From positions 20,785,571 to 20,849,570 of the forward strand of contig NC_079209.1 in assembly GCF_026745355.1 (NCBI RefSeq): a stretch of DNA of 64,000 nucleotides. Reading direction: 5' to 3'. Shown here piece by piece: positions 12,236-26,892 of this stretch (the first letter of the stretch is position 1; every line of letters starts with the position of its first letter). This DNA is from Beta vulgaris subsp. vulgaris (lineage: Eukaryota; Streptophyta; Magnoliopsida; Caryophyllales; Amaranthaceae). The notes below the pieces were generated by a model that had not been told where the DNA came from, made no database searches, and saw only the letters and a program-made list of their open reading frames with translations. The translations under genes were made by a program, and so were the position numbers.

Positions 12236-12542
12236 TTATACAATGATAACAATAGTAAACCTTATAAACGTAATAATTGAAGAGGAAATAAAATAATATT
12301 ATTGATATAAATGAGTAGAAATACTCAACGACCATTGTAAAAAATGAGCCCAGGAGTATACTCAATCGAAAACATACTATTGCATCCACAATATAAATAG
12401 TTAATCTGAAAATTAAATAATAAAATCATAATATTATATCTCTCCTTATATAAACCTAAATCAATCATAATGTCATTCTTTTCATTATTCTTCAATTACA
12501 TTATCCATGTACGCGTGCTTCTCAAAGTATCATGCATGCTTG

Positions 12543-15380
<2,838 letters not shown>

Positions 15381-15459
15381 ATCGATCTTACTTCCTACAA
15401 AAAAGAAATTGATCATCATTGTTACAGTACCTACACTTCTCTTATGTATTGTGCACAGA

Positions 15460-15540
15460 ACCCCCCCTGCACAACCTGCCAGCCAATCCCCTGCACAACC
15501 TGCCAGCCAGCCCCCCTGCACATAGAACCCCCCTGCAAGT
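15460..15540. repeat. Short C-rich tandem repeat
   Basis: Two to three copies of a roughly 24-bp motif (cctgcacaacctgccagcca, degenerating to cccctgcacatagaacc) just upstream of the start of the Transposase_24-like gene. No role is evident. Confidence 0.7.
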
Positions 15541-15559
15541 CCTCAGGTTAAAACCTTAA

Positions 15560-17990
15560 AGTCTTCGTTTGCGTGAGTCTATCTGATGATTTTTATCATT
15601 ATGTTCCCCCGTCGTTGCAGTACACACACACACATAACTAATACATACTGTTGATTAATACTGACCAGTGGTGTTCTGTATCTTCCCACCTTACTTTTGG
15701 TCAGAGTAGAAGAGGAAACAAAATATATCAAGATACATATTAAAATGGTAAAATCAAGATACATATTGAATTGATAATAAAGCTTCCTAATTCGGCTTCA
15801 TGTACTACTGCTGCTCAATTTATCACAAACAATACCAACAATATAGTTTATGAGGATGAGGTAACAATACATCAATTCATTTCTTGTTTTGGCTTTATTA
15901 TATTCACTGTTACATATGGTAAGCATTATGCAGGACTACTTGTCAGGCGTGAAAAATATCCCATCCGTTCTTCCTTTTGAAGCAAAGCATGTATTTACAG
16001 GGCTGCCTGCAACACAACATGTATTTACAGGACTGTCTGCAGCACAACATGTATCACTGTTACCTCATTTTACTGGATTTACAACATGGAAAAACTACTT
16101 TTGGGGAACAACTTAATGTTTCTACAGGGCTGCCTGCAACACAGCATGAATATTAGGGATTAATGAACCTTGTGAGGTGCAGAATGTTGTTTTCATCAGT
16201 GGGCTTGGAATGAACACTTGCCCATATAAACAGAATCTGCTTTAGTGCACTCTGCAGAATCATCTAAAAATCCTAATTGTATATTGAATCCAAATTAGTT
16301 GGATTAGGATACTAATTCAAATATACTGATTTTTCATATATTATATAGAAGTATTTGATACCCAGCCTATTTCTGGATATGGCTCATTGGTTTGGTATTT
16401 GAAATCGATCCATTTATCCTAGACTTTACTTCTAATATGACAGGTGATCTAATTATATATGTTTGATGGCTGTATAATACCAAATAGAAGTATTCAATAT
16501 GTATCTTTGCTTGTCAATTCAGGCTTTCTAGTGTTTGTTAGGAAAATAGTTGGCAGATTGCTGAAGTTTCCACAGCCACAAAAATTTATTAATAATCCAG
16601 TTTGCCACTATATCACCCTAAACATAATCCAATGACAAAAACTCCCTTTTTACCTACCTGTTAATCACCCTAAACATAATCCAATAACAAAAACTTCCTA
16701 CTTCTGTGCTCTAATCTCTACACATATTAGACATATTGCTAAGAGTTAGCCAGCAAACAATAAGCTATCAATCACATATACATTATCACAGCATATGCCA
16801 TCTGGCCTTTAAGTAACGAAACTTTATACACTGGCACCAACAGATTGGAGGAGGGAAGGCATTATGCCATCTGGCCTAAAATTTGAACAATGCTCTCGCA
16901 GATTGGCATCTAAGATGTAGCAATGACAAGTATTTGCAAAGGGAAGGCATTATGCCATCTGGCCTAAAATTTGAACAATGCTCTCGCAGATTGACATCTA
17001 AGATGTAGCAATGACAAGTATTTGCAGCACTAAGATTAAGATGACAAAAAAAATAAAGAAACACTCTATACTTCTTACCTTGGAGCTGATTTCTGTTGAT
17101 CCTTGGACTTTGAATAGCACAACTGCATATACAACTTGAATTCTGCTTAAACTTTTATTTTTATTCTGTACAGGCAGATCTCCTTTATTCTCTTTTATTA
17201 TACAGATCATAATTGGAAGAAACAGAGAGACTGGAAAGCAATAATATAAGGTTGTTGGTGTGCAAGAGCTCATTTCATTCAAGGTTCGAAGTTTTCGCTT
17301 GATTAGTGAATTGAAAGTGCTGAACCAGATGAGCAGTTAAAAAGATCTGTGCAGCCTTCCAATGTATTAAACCTCAAGGCGCTTTGAGGCAATTGGGATC
17401 CTAAGTAGGGTGCAAGGTAGGAACTTTTTTGAAAATATTGAATGTCTGATTTGTGTAAGATCTTTGGAAGGTAAGGCTGCTAGAATTTGATTTCCATTGC
17501 TTTGTTATATTATCTTGCTGTTAGAGTTGGAAAGTTTCACTGCTACCACTTAGGTTGTAACTTGTAACTTAGACCCAGACAAGACAACTACATAAATTTC
17601 CTCAACAACAAGGCAGACAAACGACAGTACATATAACACACACAGAAGCAACATGGTATGCTGAAAAATCTAACATGGAAATCAAGATAATAATCAGAAA
17701 ATCTAACATTTACCTTAATTTCGTTTTTTCTCATTGCAAACTTAGAGACCATTCTAAACCTCGACAGTAACAAAATTCATCGTGTTTATGCTTACCAAAT
17801 ATAACCAGAAAACCACGTAATAATCAGTGGCATTTTTAATCAACAAAGCTCCATTATTGGGATTTAGATATTTCCAGGCAGAGTTCCTGTATGTTGGCAT
17901 GCTATGTGTACTAATTTGTGACATCAAGTGAAAGATCTCATAAGCATAACTTAATAGTATCAAAAGGTAGACACAGGCACATGCAAAACG
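15560..17990. other. CACTA interior without a recognisable gene
   Basis: Mostly unassigned DNA between the two transposase genes. It contains a short imperfect repeat at 15985-16145 (gtatttacagg-ctg-ctgca-cacaaca) and an 88-bp duplication at 16853-17025. Minus-strand stretches with exon-like ends occur at 17100-17150 (donor after AGCTCCAAG) and 17704-17765 (donor after GAAATTAAG). The last two may be further exons of the captured gene downstream, but I cannot identify them. Confidence 0.4.
16853..17025. repeat. 88-bp tandem duplication
   Basis: Two nearly identical adjacent copies (period 88, start gggaaggcattatgcc at 16853 and 16941), with one visible difference, ggcatc against gacatc. The similarity suggests a recent duplication within the CACTA element. 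Confidence 0.9.
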
Positions 17991-18015
17991 TACTGACCGT
18001 TTCCTCCAACTTTAC

Positions 18016-18091
18016 CCCAATAGTTGCTGCTACATCTGCTGACGTGCTTAGTCAATGCCCTGGCACCTTCAGTCAAGGTATAACCTTTAAT
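18016..18091 (-). pseudogene. Captured host-gene exon B inside the CACTA element
   Basis: On the minus strand a pyrimidine tract and GAG acceptor precede 76 bp that translate to IKGYTLTEGARALTKHV and end SRCSSNYWG. A GGG|GTAAAG donor follows. The exon starts in phase 0, exactly fitting the end of exon A at 18782, with a 690-bp intron between them. The EGARALTKHV and NYWG blocks resemble a conserved plant protein of unknown function that I recall only loosely; I cannot name it. No transposase motif is present. It is interpreted as transduplicated host sequence. Confidence 0.6.
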
Positions 18092-18409
18092 CTCAAGCCA
18101 AAAAGAAAGAAATAAATAAATATATAATAATGATCAATTGGCAGAGTTTAGATTTTAATTATTGAACCTTTAAAGCACAACCACATTCATAAAGTTATTC
18201 TAGAAGTATAATCAAAGATTCAGGAGGCTATTCCTTGATAGCACGTCCATGAATTTTTCTTATCAAGCTAATTGTTTCCTTTTCTTTTCTTTTAATTATT
18301 ATTCTTAAAGTAAAAACAAAAGTTGAATTATCAAGCTAGTTTTACTATGGATGTTTTGATCTAAGATAGTAAAGAATAAACCTCTCTGCTGCTTTTATTT
18401 TGGACAGAT

Positions 18410-18450
18410 TGGGGAGGGAGGGGGCAGGGGGCAGGGGGCAGGGGAGTAAT
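18410..18450 (+). repeat. G-rich tandem run
   Basis: Three to four copies of GGGGGCA within a run of G tracts (ggggagggagggggcagg…), inside the intron of the captured gene. The pattern can form a G-quadruplex on the + strand. No function is evident. Confidence 0.6.
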
Positions 18451-18781
18451 TATTGCATGGTCCTAGACCAATGCTAGGCCAATGCTCACTCCCCTCACGA
18501 TGGAGCAATAGTCTCGCAACTATCTGATAAAGGAAGGGAAGAAAATAATTTTTTTGGAGACTCAAAGAGGTGAACCTTTTATTATATTTACAAGAACCTC
18601 TATAAGAAGTATATACTAATCCAAGGACCTTCAGCTCCTGATTTGACAATCAAGTCTCTATCTACTACCTAGACAAGTCACTGGCAACATAGTGTGGAAG
18701 TTACCACACAGTGAAACCTAAATAAGACAATACACATAAATGGGTGAAAACAAGACGAGACACATTATTTTCTTTCCATAC

Positions 18782-18907
18782 ATTTGATTTATGCGGCTGA
18801 GCAAATGATGAGAGGAGAGCTGATCTTGGAGGTGGAAGTGCCTCTGCAATTGTTCCAACTGTTTGCTTAAGCCCTAGAAGCCTTTGGATGCCCCTATAGC
18901 CAAGGCC
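18782..18907 (-). pseudogene. Captured host-gene exon A inside the CACTA element
   Basis: A minus-strand acceptor (T-rich tract then GGTTCAG) precedes exactly 42 codons, GLGYRGIQRLLGLKQTVG... ending FAQPHKSN, followed by an AAT|GTATGG donor. It has no stop and is in phase 0 at both ends. It joins in frame with exon B (18016-18091), 690 bp downstream. The intact splice sites and open frame, in a region with no transposase homology, point to capture of a host gene with its introns. The protein is not identified with certainty. Confidence 0.6.
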
Positions 18908-20140
18908 CTGAACCAAAAAAAAAAGTAAACTAAAAGGAGAGAACAAAAATAGTTCAAAGTCTTTAATTAAGCTCCAACATGGTAATATTTCCACTGAATC
19001 TCTATGCCGCATATATGAAGGACATTGTGCCTATATGCATTAGAACAGCTGATAAGTTTCTGACAACAATTACACCACGTAACAAATACTGACATAAGAA
19101 ATAGAAACCAAGGGTTGTGATATTTTCATGTCAACAACCGCCTTCATGCTTGAAGTCAACACAACATGACATTCAAAGAATTCTATAGTGTTAGAGATCA
19201 TCTTTCAAGGCCAATGATACAAGGAACGAGATTCGATTCGAAACGGGTACAGAAAACAATACCTTGGGTGAATCAGGAACGTTGGGTCATATAATCTGAA
19301 TTTTTTTTAATTAAAAAAAAGGAAACAAACACAATTCACAAACATATAAACTGAAAAAAAATGAAACAAAAACACAAACATACAAACTGAAAAAACGAAA
19401 CAAACTTAACTTACATAAGAGTTCAGAATGGGTGTTTTGGTATTTTAGTTTAGGTTTTGGTCTTTTAGAAAATCAGTTTATGCTTACCAAACTTAACTTA
19501 ATTTAGTTTAGGTTTTGGTCTTTTTGAAAATAAGTAAAGGCACTCAGGCACTGTTCTAACAGCTTCTGGCATAATCTCACAGCACCCAGGCCCCCCACCC
19601 GGGCGCATGTTAAGGCAAGCTAAAAAAAACTAAGTCTCAGAATACATTTACCTTAATTTCTTTTGTTCTCTGATTCACCCTTTGTCTCTCTATTGTCGTC
19701 CCAGATTTTCTTACACAACTGCAACTATGAAAGTAAGGTTAGCATTCTTCCCACAAGACAACCTACTGCAGTTCTAAAGTTTTAAATTAACTTCTAAGGA
19801 AATTAAAAAGACAACTAGAAGTTCTAACATATCTAAGCAACAAACATTCTTACCCTTAAAGCAAAATCGAAAGTTATAGTTAAATCTTACCAGATGAAAG
19901 TGTTAAAACCTTGCTAAATCATCACCACAACAATAAACGTTATTACTCAAGTATTCCGCATAAACAAATCATACAAAATATAAAAACCTTTATATAGTAA
20001 TAGAATCGCAAGTAATAAAGACATAATTCAAATCCTTGAAAGAGCAGTAAAAGTATTTATTGTTTTCCTTCCACTAAAAGTATGCATGAAATTCAGTGAC
20101 GTTTATAACCATTCTAGCAAGGTTAATACACTAAGGCAAG
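18908..20140. other. CACTA interior, no gene recognised
   Basis: AT-rich DNA between the captured exons and the end of the tnp2 gene. A 20-bp motif (agtttaggttttggtctttt) occurs twice at 19448-19520. A minus-strand stretch ending AAAGAAATTAAG|GTAAATGT at about 19650 resembles the end of the exon-like segment at 17704; both could be old exon pieces. Confidence 0.4.
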
Positions 20141-23100
20141 TCAATTCAAGGGTTCCATCCAATCCCAATCTGTCTCATCTACATCAGAATTGTTTTCGTG
20201 GCTCTCAATGCATGGTTCATTATTCTTGGTTTTCTGATGAACTTCAACTCGGTCAAATGCATCACCTCTACACCAAGTTATATCATCATCATCAACTGTA
20301 GCAAGATTTAAATCCTCAAGAGGTTCCCGAACTTTACTCAAATATGTATCTTCACATTGCCCCTTAACATTAAAGAAGTCTCTAGGCAACTTTCAGTTCA
20401 CATAGTGCCAATCTTCCTCAATACCATCTTCAATATAGAAAACTTGTTGAACCTGTGATGCCAAGACAAAAGGATCATCCATTGAACACAATCTCTTGAA
20501 GTTTACACGAATCATGCCATAGTTGTCTGTTTCCACATGAAACCAATCACATCTGAACAAGACAACGCTAAATGCACTCCAATAATCTATCTCAATTATT
20601 TCTTTTATTTTCCCATAATAGGTGACATTACCAAGAATGGTATTGCGATCCTTGCTACTAGCAAAGCTTGGAGTTAAAGCTGTCAACGAGACCCCACTAT
20701 TTTGGGTTTTACACTTCTCATCATGCTCTCTACTGTAAAACTTATAGCCATTGCAAAAATATCCGGTGTATCTCCTTGCAATAGTTGAAGGACCCAAGGA
20801 CAACCACTTAATATGATCAATGACTTCATCCAACTCAACCCTATCTCTGAACCAATCCATGAACTCATTACTATGTTGTTGAGCCTCCCTCCACCTTCTT
20901 TTCCTCTTCTCTCTAGAATTGTTTTTCACAAACTCTTCATGTTCCCTACATTAATGGATACAATAAAAATACATTAGACCACCAATATAACATAGAACTA
21001 AAACATAAAACACAAGATTTTAAAATCAACTCACTTGATATATTTCCCAACTTTCTTATCTTCACAATTGAACAATGCATATCGATGTGCTAGTATTCTG
21101 GTATTTGAATCCAAATTGTACGCAATCCCTTTCTTCTTCCCTTTTATCTTCCTCCCAAGAGGATAGCCTATCTTAGGGAACAAAGGAGAATCCTCATCAA
21201 CTTTACCACCTTCCTCATGAATTCGGTTGATTACTTTACGCCGCTTCTTTGCACCATCATGCAAATATCTAGAGCAGAATATCAAACACTCTTCAGCTAG
21301 ATCACCTTCCGCTATAGAAGCCTCTGGGCGACTTCTATTTTTAACGTAAGATTTCAGCTTCCCCAAGTACCTTTCTATAGGATACATCCACCAACCATAC
21401 ACTGGTCCACCAAGCTTTATTTCATCGACCAAATGAATCGGCAAATGGACCATTATGTCAAAAAATGACGGTGGAAATATTCTCTCAAGTTCACAAAGAG
21501 TCTCATTAATCTCAGTCTGAAGGTGACCTAAATCTGTTGGATCGATGGCCGTACTACATATGGTTCGAAAAAATGCACTCAATCTAATTAGAGGTAAAGC
21601 CACATGCTTTGGCAAAACTTTTCTAATCGCAACTAGAAGTAAATGCTGCATTATAATATGAGCATCGTGACTCTTATACCCTAACAGTTTTCCCTCCTTT
21701 ACTTGCACACACCGTGCAATATTTGATGCACACCCTTGAGGTAGCTTTGCTTTCTTTAGAACACTACAAAATATGCTTTTCTCCTCCTTCGTCATTGAAA
21801 ATGATGCTTTCGGCAACAAAATGTACCGCTCATCATCTGATTTCTTGGGATGCAATTCTTGTCTAACCCCCATTTCTTCCAGATCTAATCGAGCCTTATG
21901 ATGATCTTTGGACTTTCCAGGTACGTCTAACAAAGTTGAAAGGACATTGTCACAAATGTTCTTTTCTATGTGCATGACATCCAAATGATGGGGACAACCG
22001 TTATCTCTCCAATATGGCAAAGTATGAAAGATAGAGGACTTCCTCCAAGGACAATCTTTATAATTCTTCTTTGGTTGTAACTTTCCGAAACTATTCTCCC
22101 AATTTTCCAGCAAACTTTGGATTTCGGCCCCACTCAAATGATCTGGATATATTCTCTCTTCCTTTTCCCCATCAAAAGACTTCGCATCATACCGCCAAGG
22201 ATGATTAAGGTTTAAACCACGACGATGAGCCAAATAGCATGATTTGTTACTGTTGTTCAAATGTCGATGATCGGTTTCATAATGGCAATAGGGGCACACA
22301 AACTTCCCTTTGGTGCTCCAACCAGACAACATAGCGTATCCAGGAAAGTCACTTGTGGTAGATTGTAAAGCTGCATGCATTTTAAATGTTTGGTGCTTTG
22401 ACGCGTCATACGTGTCCAACCCATACTCCCATAGTTCTTTAAGCTCTTCTATTAAAGGTTGGAGGTACACATCAATGTCTTTTCCAGGAGAGCTGGGGCC
22501 CGGAATAAGCAAAGATAACATCAGGAACTCTGACTTCATGCACAACCACGGTGGTAAATTATAATTAATTAAAACAACAGGCCATGTGCTGTGTTGGGTG
22601 CTCATTGTCCGAAATGGATTGAATCCATCACTCGCAAGACCCAAACGAACATTACGTGACTCACTAGCAAAGCTCAAGTATTGTCGATCAAACTCCTTCC
22701 AAGCCTCTCCATCAGCACGATGCCTTAATAACCCATCTTTTTCCTTCCTTTCCTCATGCCACCTCATCAACTCTGCTGTTTCTGAGCACATGTAAAGCCT
22801 TTGTAGTCTTGGTTTAAGAGGAAAATGCCAAACAACTTTTGCTGGAACTTTATGAAGGTTCTTAGTTGATTCACTACTAGTGTCCCCTTGGTTCTCATTT
22901 TCTTTCCACCTTGAAGCTTGACACACATGGCAAGATGTAGCAGCTTCATGCTCCTTCCAATAAAGCATACAATCATTACGACATGCATGAATTTTGTCAT
23001 AATGAAGACCCAAATCTTTTACCAACTTTTTGGCCTCATTGAAAGATTTGGGCAATTTGGCTTCCGGTAATAATTCTAGTAGCAAGTCCAAGATATCTGA

Positions 23101-23596
23101 AATGGCAGAATTAGTCATCCCATGAACACACTTCAAAAGGTACAAGCGAATAAGGAATGACAGTTTTGAGTTTGTTTTACACCCGGGAAATAGCTCTTGT
23201 TTTCCATCTTCAACCAACCTATAAAACTTCTTAGCCTCTGCATCAACCTCACCTTCAACCTCTTCAAGGTTGTGTGAGAACCTTTCCGCCATATCTCTAT
23301 GTGTATCATATATCAGACCATCCATATCATCGTGGGTGTCGTTATCTACCCTTAACCTCTTCATATTTGACATTGAGGACATACCCTTCTCTGGAAAATT
23401 CCATCCTTCAGTGCCCGGTTGAATACCATTCGCTATTAGATGATTATATATGGTGCCAAAAACGGTTATAACACACCTTACACGGGCAAGTGATTTGATC
23501 TCCGATTGCTTGGGTAGCAAATGATTTATCTAGATAATCCTCCACTCCTTTCTCGTACTCATTGCTAGATTGTACGAAATTGGTCCAACTACTCAT
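20141..23596 (-). pseudogene. CACTA transposase of the tnp2 (TnpD) type
   Basis: The catalytic transposase, which recognises and cuts the element ends. From the start (23596, MSSWTNFVQSSNEYEKGV) comes the Transpos_assoc domain with the ITCPCKVCYNRFWH zinc-type motif. Then follow the long tnp2 core with HACRNDCMLYWKEHE, STQHSTWPVVLINYNLPPW, CPYCHYETDHRH, LDVMHIEKNICDN and GYKSHDAHIIMQHLL, and the DUF4218 region PPSFFDIMVHLPIHLVDEI...GWWMYPIERYLGKLK. A clean 89-bp intron (20946-21034; GTGAGT donor, TGTAG acceptor) joins KYI to KEHEEF. DUF4216 follows (NSGVSLTALTPSFASSKD...DPFVLASQVQQVFYIED). Two lesions are seen: a one-base frameshift near 23455 after the CPC motif, and an in-frame TGA at 20393-20395 that cuts off about 80 C-terminal residues. 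Otherwise it is full length for the family. Confidence 0.93.
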
Positions 23597-23679
23597 TTTG
23601 TCACCTTTACGATACGCAAAGTCAAACATAAATTCATATAGAAATTCAAAACAATAACGTACATATAACCCTTCCATGG

Positions 23680-25250
23680 CTTACAGGAACAAAAATAGAC
23701 ACACAAAAAACCAATATATCAAGAGATAAAATAATAACAAAGAAGATAGGCTGTAGCATAATGTTATAATTATCTAAGCAACTTTGGTTCGTTCCCTCAT
23801 ATCTAAGGACCCCCAAGTCTTGTTTCTTTATTTTTTTTATGGAATAAATTGAAGCAAGCATGGTCCCATTTATTTATTGCTTTCTTGTACTTGAACTATT
23901 AAATTTTTTTATTCTAGAGTAACTTTAGTTTACTTAAGGAAGTAATCATATCATTTTTTTCTTTTAAAAGATGACCTCCGCTCATCACGCAAGAACTTTG
24001 CATATTGCATCCAATCCAAAACAAGTAGAAAGAAACTGGCGTACTCGTGTAGAGGACCAGCAAAGAGTTAGTAAACAGTTATATCCTTCTAGAATTTCGG
24101 TCTTCAATCTAATCTAGCAAACAGATAGATGACGAGAACATTCACTTCAAAAAAAAAAATTTATGAGAACATCAACTACATTCGATATATTTTTTAATGA
24201 ATCATGTGGACCATGATCTACAATACCATTATACCAATATACTTTTCACTAATTTATTAAAAGTAATGTTACTACCAAAAAGAATAGTGTTCAAGTTTTA
24301 GAACATCAACAGTCAAGTACAACTGAATGACCCTGCATATCGAAATATCCTCTTTTTAAAAATAAAAAAACAATACCAATTGCAATACATAATAATAATC
24401 CATATATGCAAGTATTCAATCGGTAGCATAACTGATATAAATTCACCATCTTCACACTATATTCGATATATTTTTAATGAATCAAATAAATCAATGAATC
24501 AAATTAAACAAATTGAGAACCCATTACCAAAATTCTAAATTGAACATGATCAATTATCAAAGAAACTAATATTTTTGAACAATTAAAATAAAAACAAACC
24601 AATTAAATTCTCTAAACGGTGAGCGGTGTTGAGCGAATTAAGGAGTGGGGTGAGTTCCTGATATTATCGAATCTGACTGGAACGAATTAAGGAGAGAGGA
24701 AATCAATGAATCATCAAATAAATTGAGAAACGATTAACAGAATTATAAACTGAACATGATCAATTCTCAAAGAGAACTAGTATTTTCGGACAATTAGAAT
24801 CAAGACTAACCGATTAAATTCTCTGAAATGACAAGATTGAACGACGCTGGTGACTGGTGGTGAGCGAATTCAGGTGTGGTGGTGGTGAGCGAGTGTATGT
24901 TCGTGCAGCAGTGTATGTTTTTTTTTTTGACAGAGCAGCAGTGATTCAGTGAATGTTGAGGACCTAAGCAGCAAAATAGAAATCAAGACTTTAATCTGTT
25001 TGGCGGCTGATTAAGCGCTAAACATTTTCGGGATCGATGAATCATTAGTATTAATTAATTAAATTTGACTTTGAATTTTTGTTTATGTTTTTTTTTTGTT
25101 TTTTTTGTGTTATATTTGTTTTTATTTTTTGACAAGATGGAAGATTACTTTAATTTGTTGAAAATATTGCTTCTATAAGAAATAATACAAAGTATATAAG
25201 AAATCATAATATTATATTAAAAATTATACTTAAATTGTACTCTAAAAAAT
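23680..25250. repeat. 5' region of the CACTA element with a diverged direct duplication
   Basis: This would hold the promoter and 5' leader of the minus-strand transposase. Two related blocks of about 130 bp lie at 24487-24618 and 24701-24830 (shared aaatcaatgaatca, gaacatgatcaatt, caattaaattctct), with a shorter related motif (ttcgatatattttttaatgaatca) at 24181 and 24465. No coding sequence is seen. Confidence 0.6.
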
Positions 25251-25254
25251 TACT

Positions 25255-25529
25255 TATCTTAAAGTGTTACTTAAAGAAACAAAGTGTTACTGTTAAATGT
25301 TACCAATATGAATGTGTTACCTAAAAGTGTTACCTATTTAAAAGTGTTACATCAAAATGTTACTCAATTAAAAAGGTGTTACTTCAAAATGTTACTTATT
25401 GAAAATGTGTTACATTAAGTGTTACGAATTGATTAAGTGTTACCAAGGTGTTACATATATATTTGACAAACTTAAATTTTGAAAAGTGTTACCTCATACA
25501 TGTTACCTTAGACCAACTTTGCACTAGTG
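25255..25529. repeat. Right (5') terminus and subterminal repeats of the CACTA element
   Basis: About fourteen copies of AAGTGTTAC or close variants, nearly all in direct orientation, run up to the CACTAGTG end at 25522-25529. They mirror the left end and are the presumed binding sites of the element's own accessory protein. Confidence 0.88.
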
Positions 25530-26890
25530 AATGATTTTTCGAAAATCGTTTTTAATAAATAATCGGGGTCTGTAAACGAGGTCCGCAGATTACAACTTTG
25601 TGGGAGTTTGATTTGGATTGGAGGAACCACCACATATTAGAAGCCTCCACTTTGGGTGAAATTGTCTTGAATTTGTCATGTACTTGATTTGATATTAAAA
25701 TGTAGTTGAATTATCTTCAACATTGAAAGTTATCGCTAGGGATTCTTTTTTGGGAAGTTGATATATGCAAAGACAGATATCGTCGGAAACCATGGGATTG
25801 CCGGAGAGTCCTTCAAGGAAAAGGAGAGCTTGGATTGAAATATAAAAAGTTCAAAAATTTTGTGAGTCAATAAGTTTAGGTGGGAAAAGGCTTTCACGAG
25901 GCTGGGTTCAGACTCGAGTTTGTGTCAGTATCTAGAAAGAATATGCTCCTAAATTCTAGAAAATCAAATCATTAGACGATGACTAATTTTCTTTTATTGA
26001 AGCGCTCGGACCTCGAGATAAGGATTTCTACTATCCTTCCGGAATCAGACCATTCGTAATTCTTAATTTGTTTTCTTTTTTATTATTATATTTTTTTGGC
26101 CTAATTTTTGCCTAGGCCACCCTTTTGGGTTTTCAACCTAGAGGGTTTGGACACACCTTAAAGAATGAGTTAGGGTTGATGAAAGCTTGAAAGGTTTAAG
26201 GCTTGAGGCTTAGATGAAGGTTTTGTTGATTTGGCGAATGGATGATCTCATATTTGGATTATGTGGTTAAGGTTTGATGGGTTCGAAGGACTATGAATGA
26301 GGGGTAGAACTTGTGTGCAAGCCCCTAGCTTTATTTTTTATTTATGTGCCTTTGGCTTTTTCTTTTTTAATCTTTTCTTTTGTGCGTTTTCTTTTGCTCT
26401 TGTCTTTTTTCGCACTTTGAATTTTTTTCATTGTTTTTTTTGCCTAGCATTAATCATTTTAGTTTTTATATGTAAAGGCTTGCACACAAGTTATTGGTTT
26501 AGGGTATTAGAAGGTTTGAAGGCTATTTGTGGAGCTTTGCTTGGAAATGATGGAGGAGATGGGGGAATAACTTTTGATCCAAAGTACGTCATCTTTTTTT
26601 TCATTTTTCTCTATTTTTCTTTCAGATATTTTTTATTATTATTAGTGAAGTTCATTAGGTGATTTAAGTTTTATCATTGAATTAGAAGCATAAATAAAAA
26701 TGATGGAAGGCTAATGAAAATATGATTATTTTATTAATTGAAAATGAATAAAACAAGGCTCATTAAAAATAAAAATCCTAAATGACATAAACTCGACGGG
26801 AAGGGAAATGAAGGGTCTAGGGGAGGGACTCTCCGACTCAACCTAGAAAACCAACGCTAAATAACTAATCCCCTCTGCTGTTAACACGAT
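25530..26890 (-). other. Gypsy interior right of the CACTA insertion
   Basis: Continuation of 11375-11799. A minus-oriented gypsy element should have pol here, but no protease, reverse transcriptase or integrase motif is visible. Contents are T-rich DNA (26330-26450, 26580-26640) and a 16-bp perfect inverted repeat (26308-26323 with 26477-26492). A 121-aa open frame at 26297-26662 (+) is T-rich, reads as a run of F/L residues and is not considered a gene. Confidence 0.5.
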
Positions 26891-26892
26891 GC

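Noticed and set aside
26297..26662. 121-aa F/L-rich, membrane-like protein
   Set aside because: Encoded by T-rich low-complexity DNA in a retrotransposon interior; no family resemblance.
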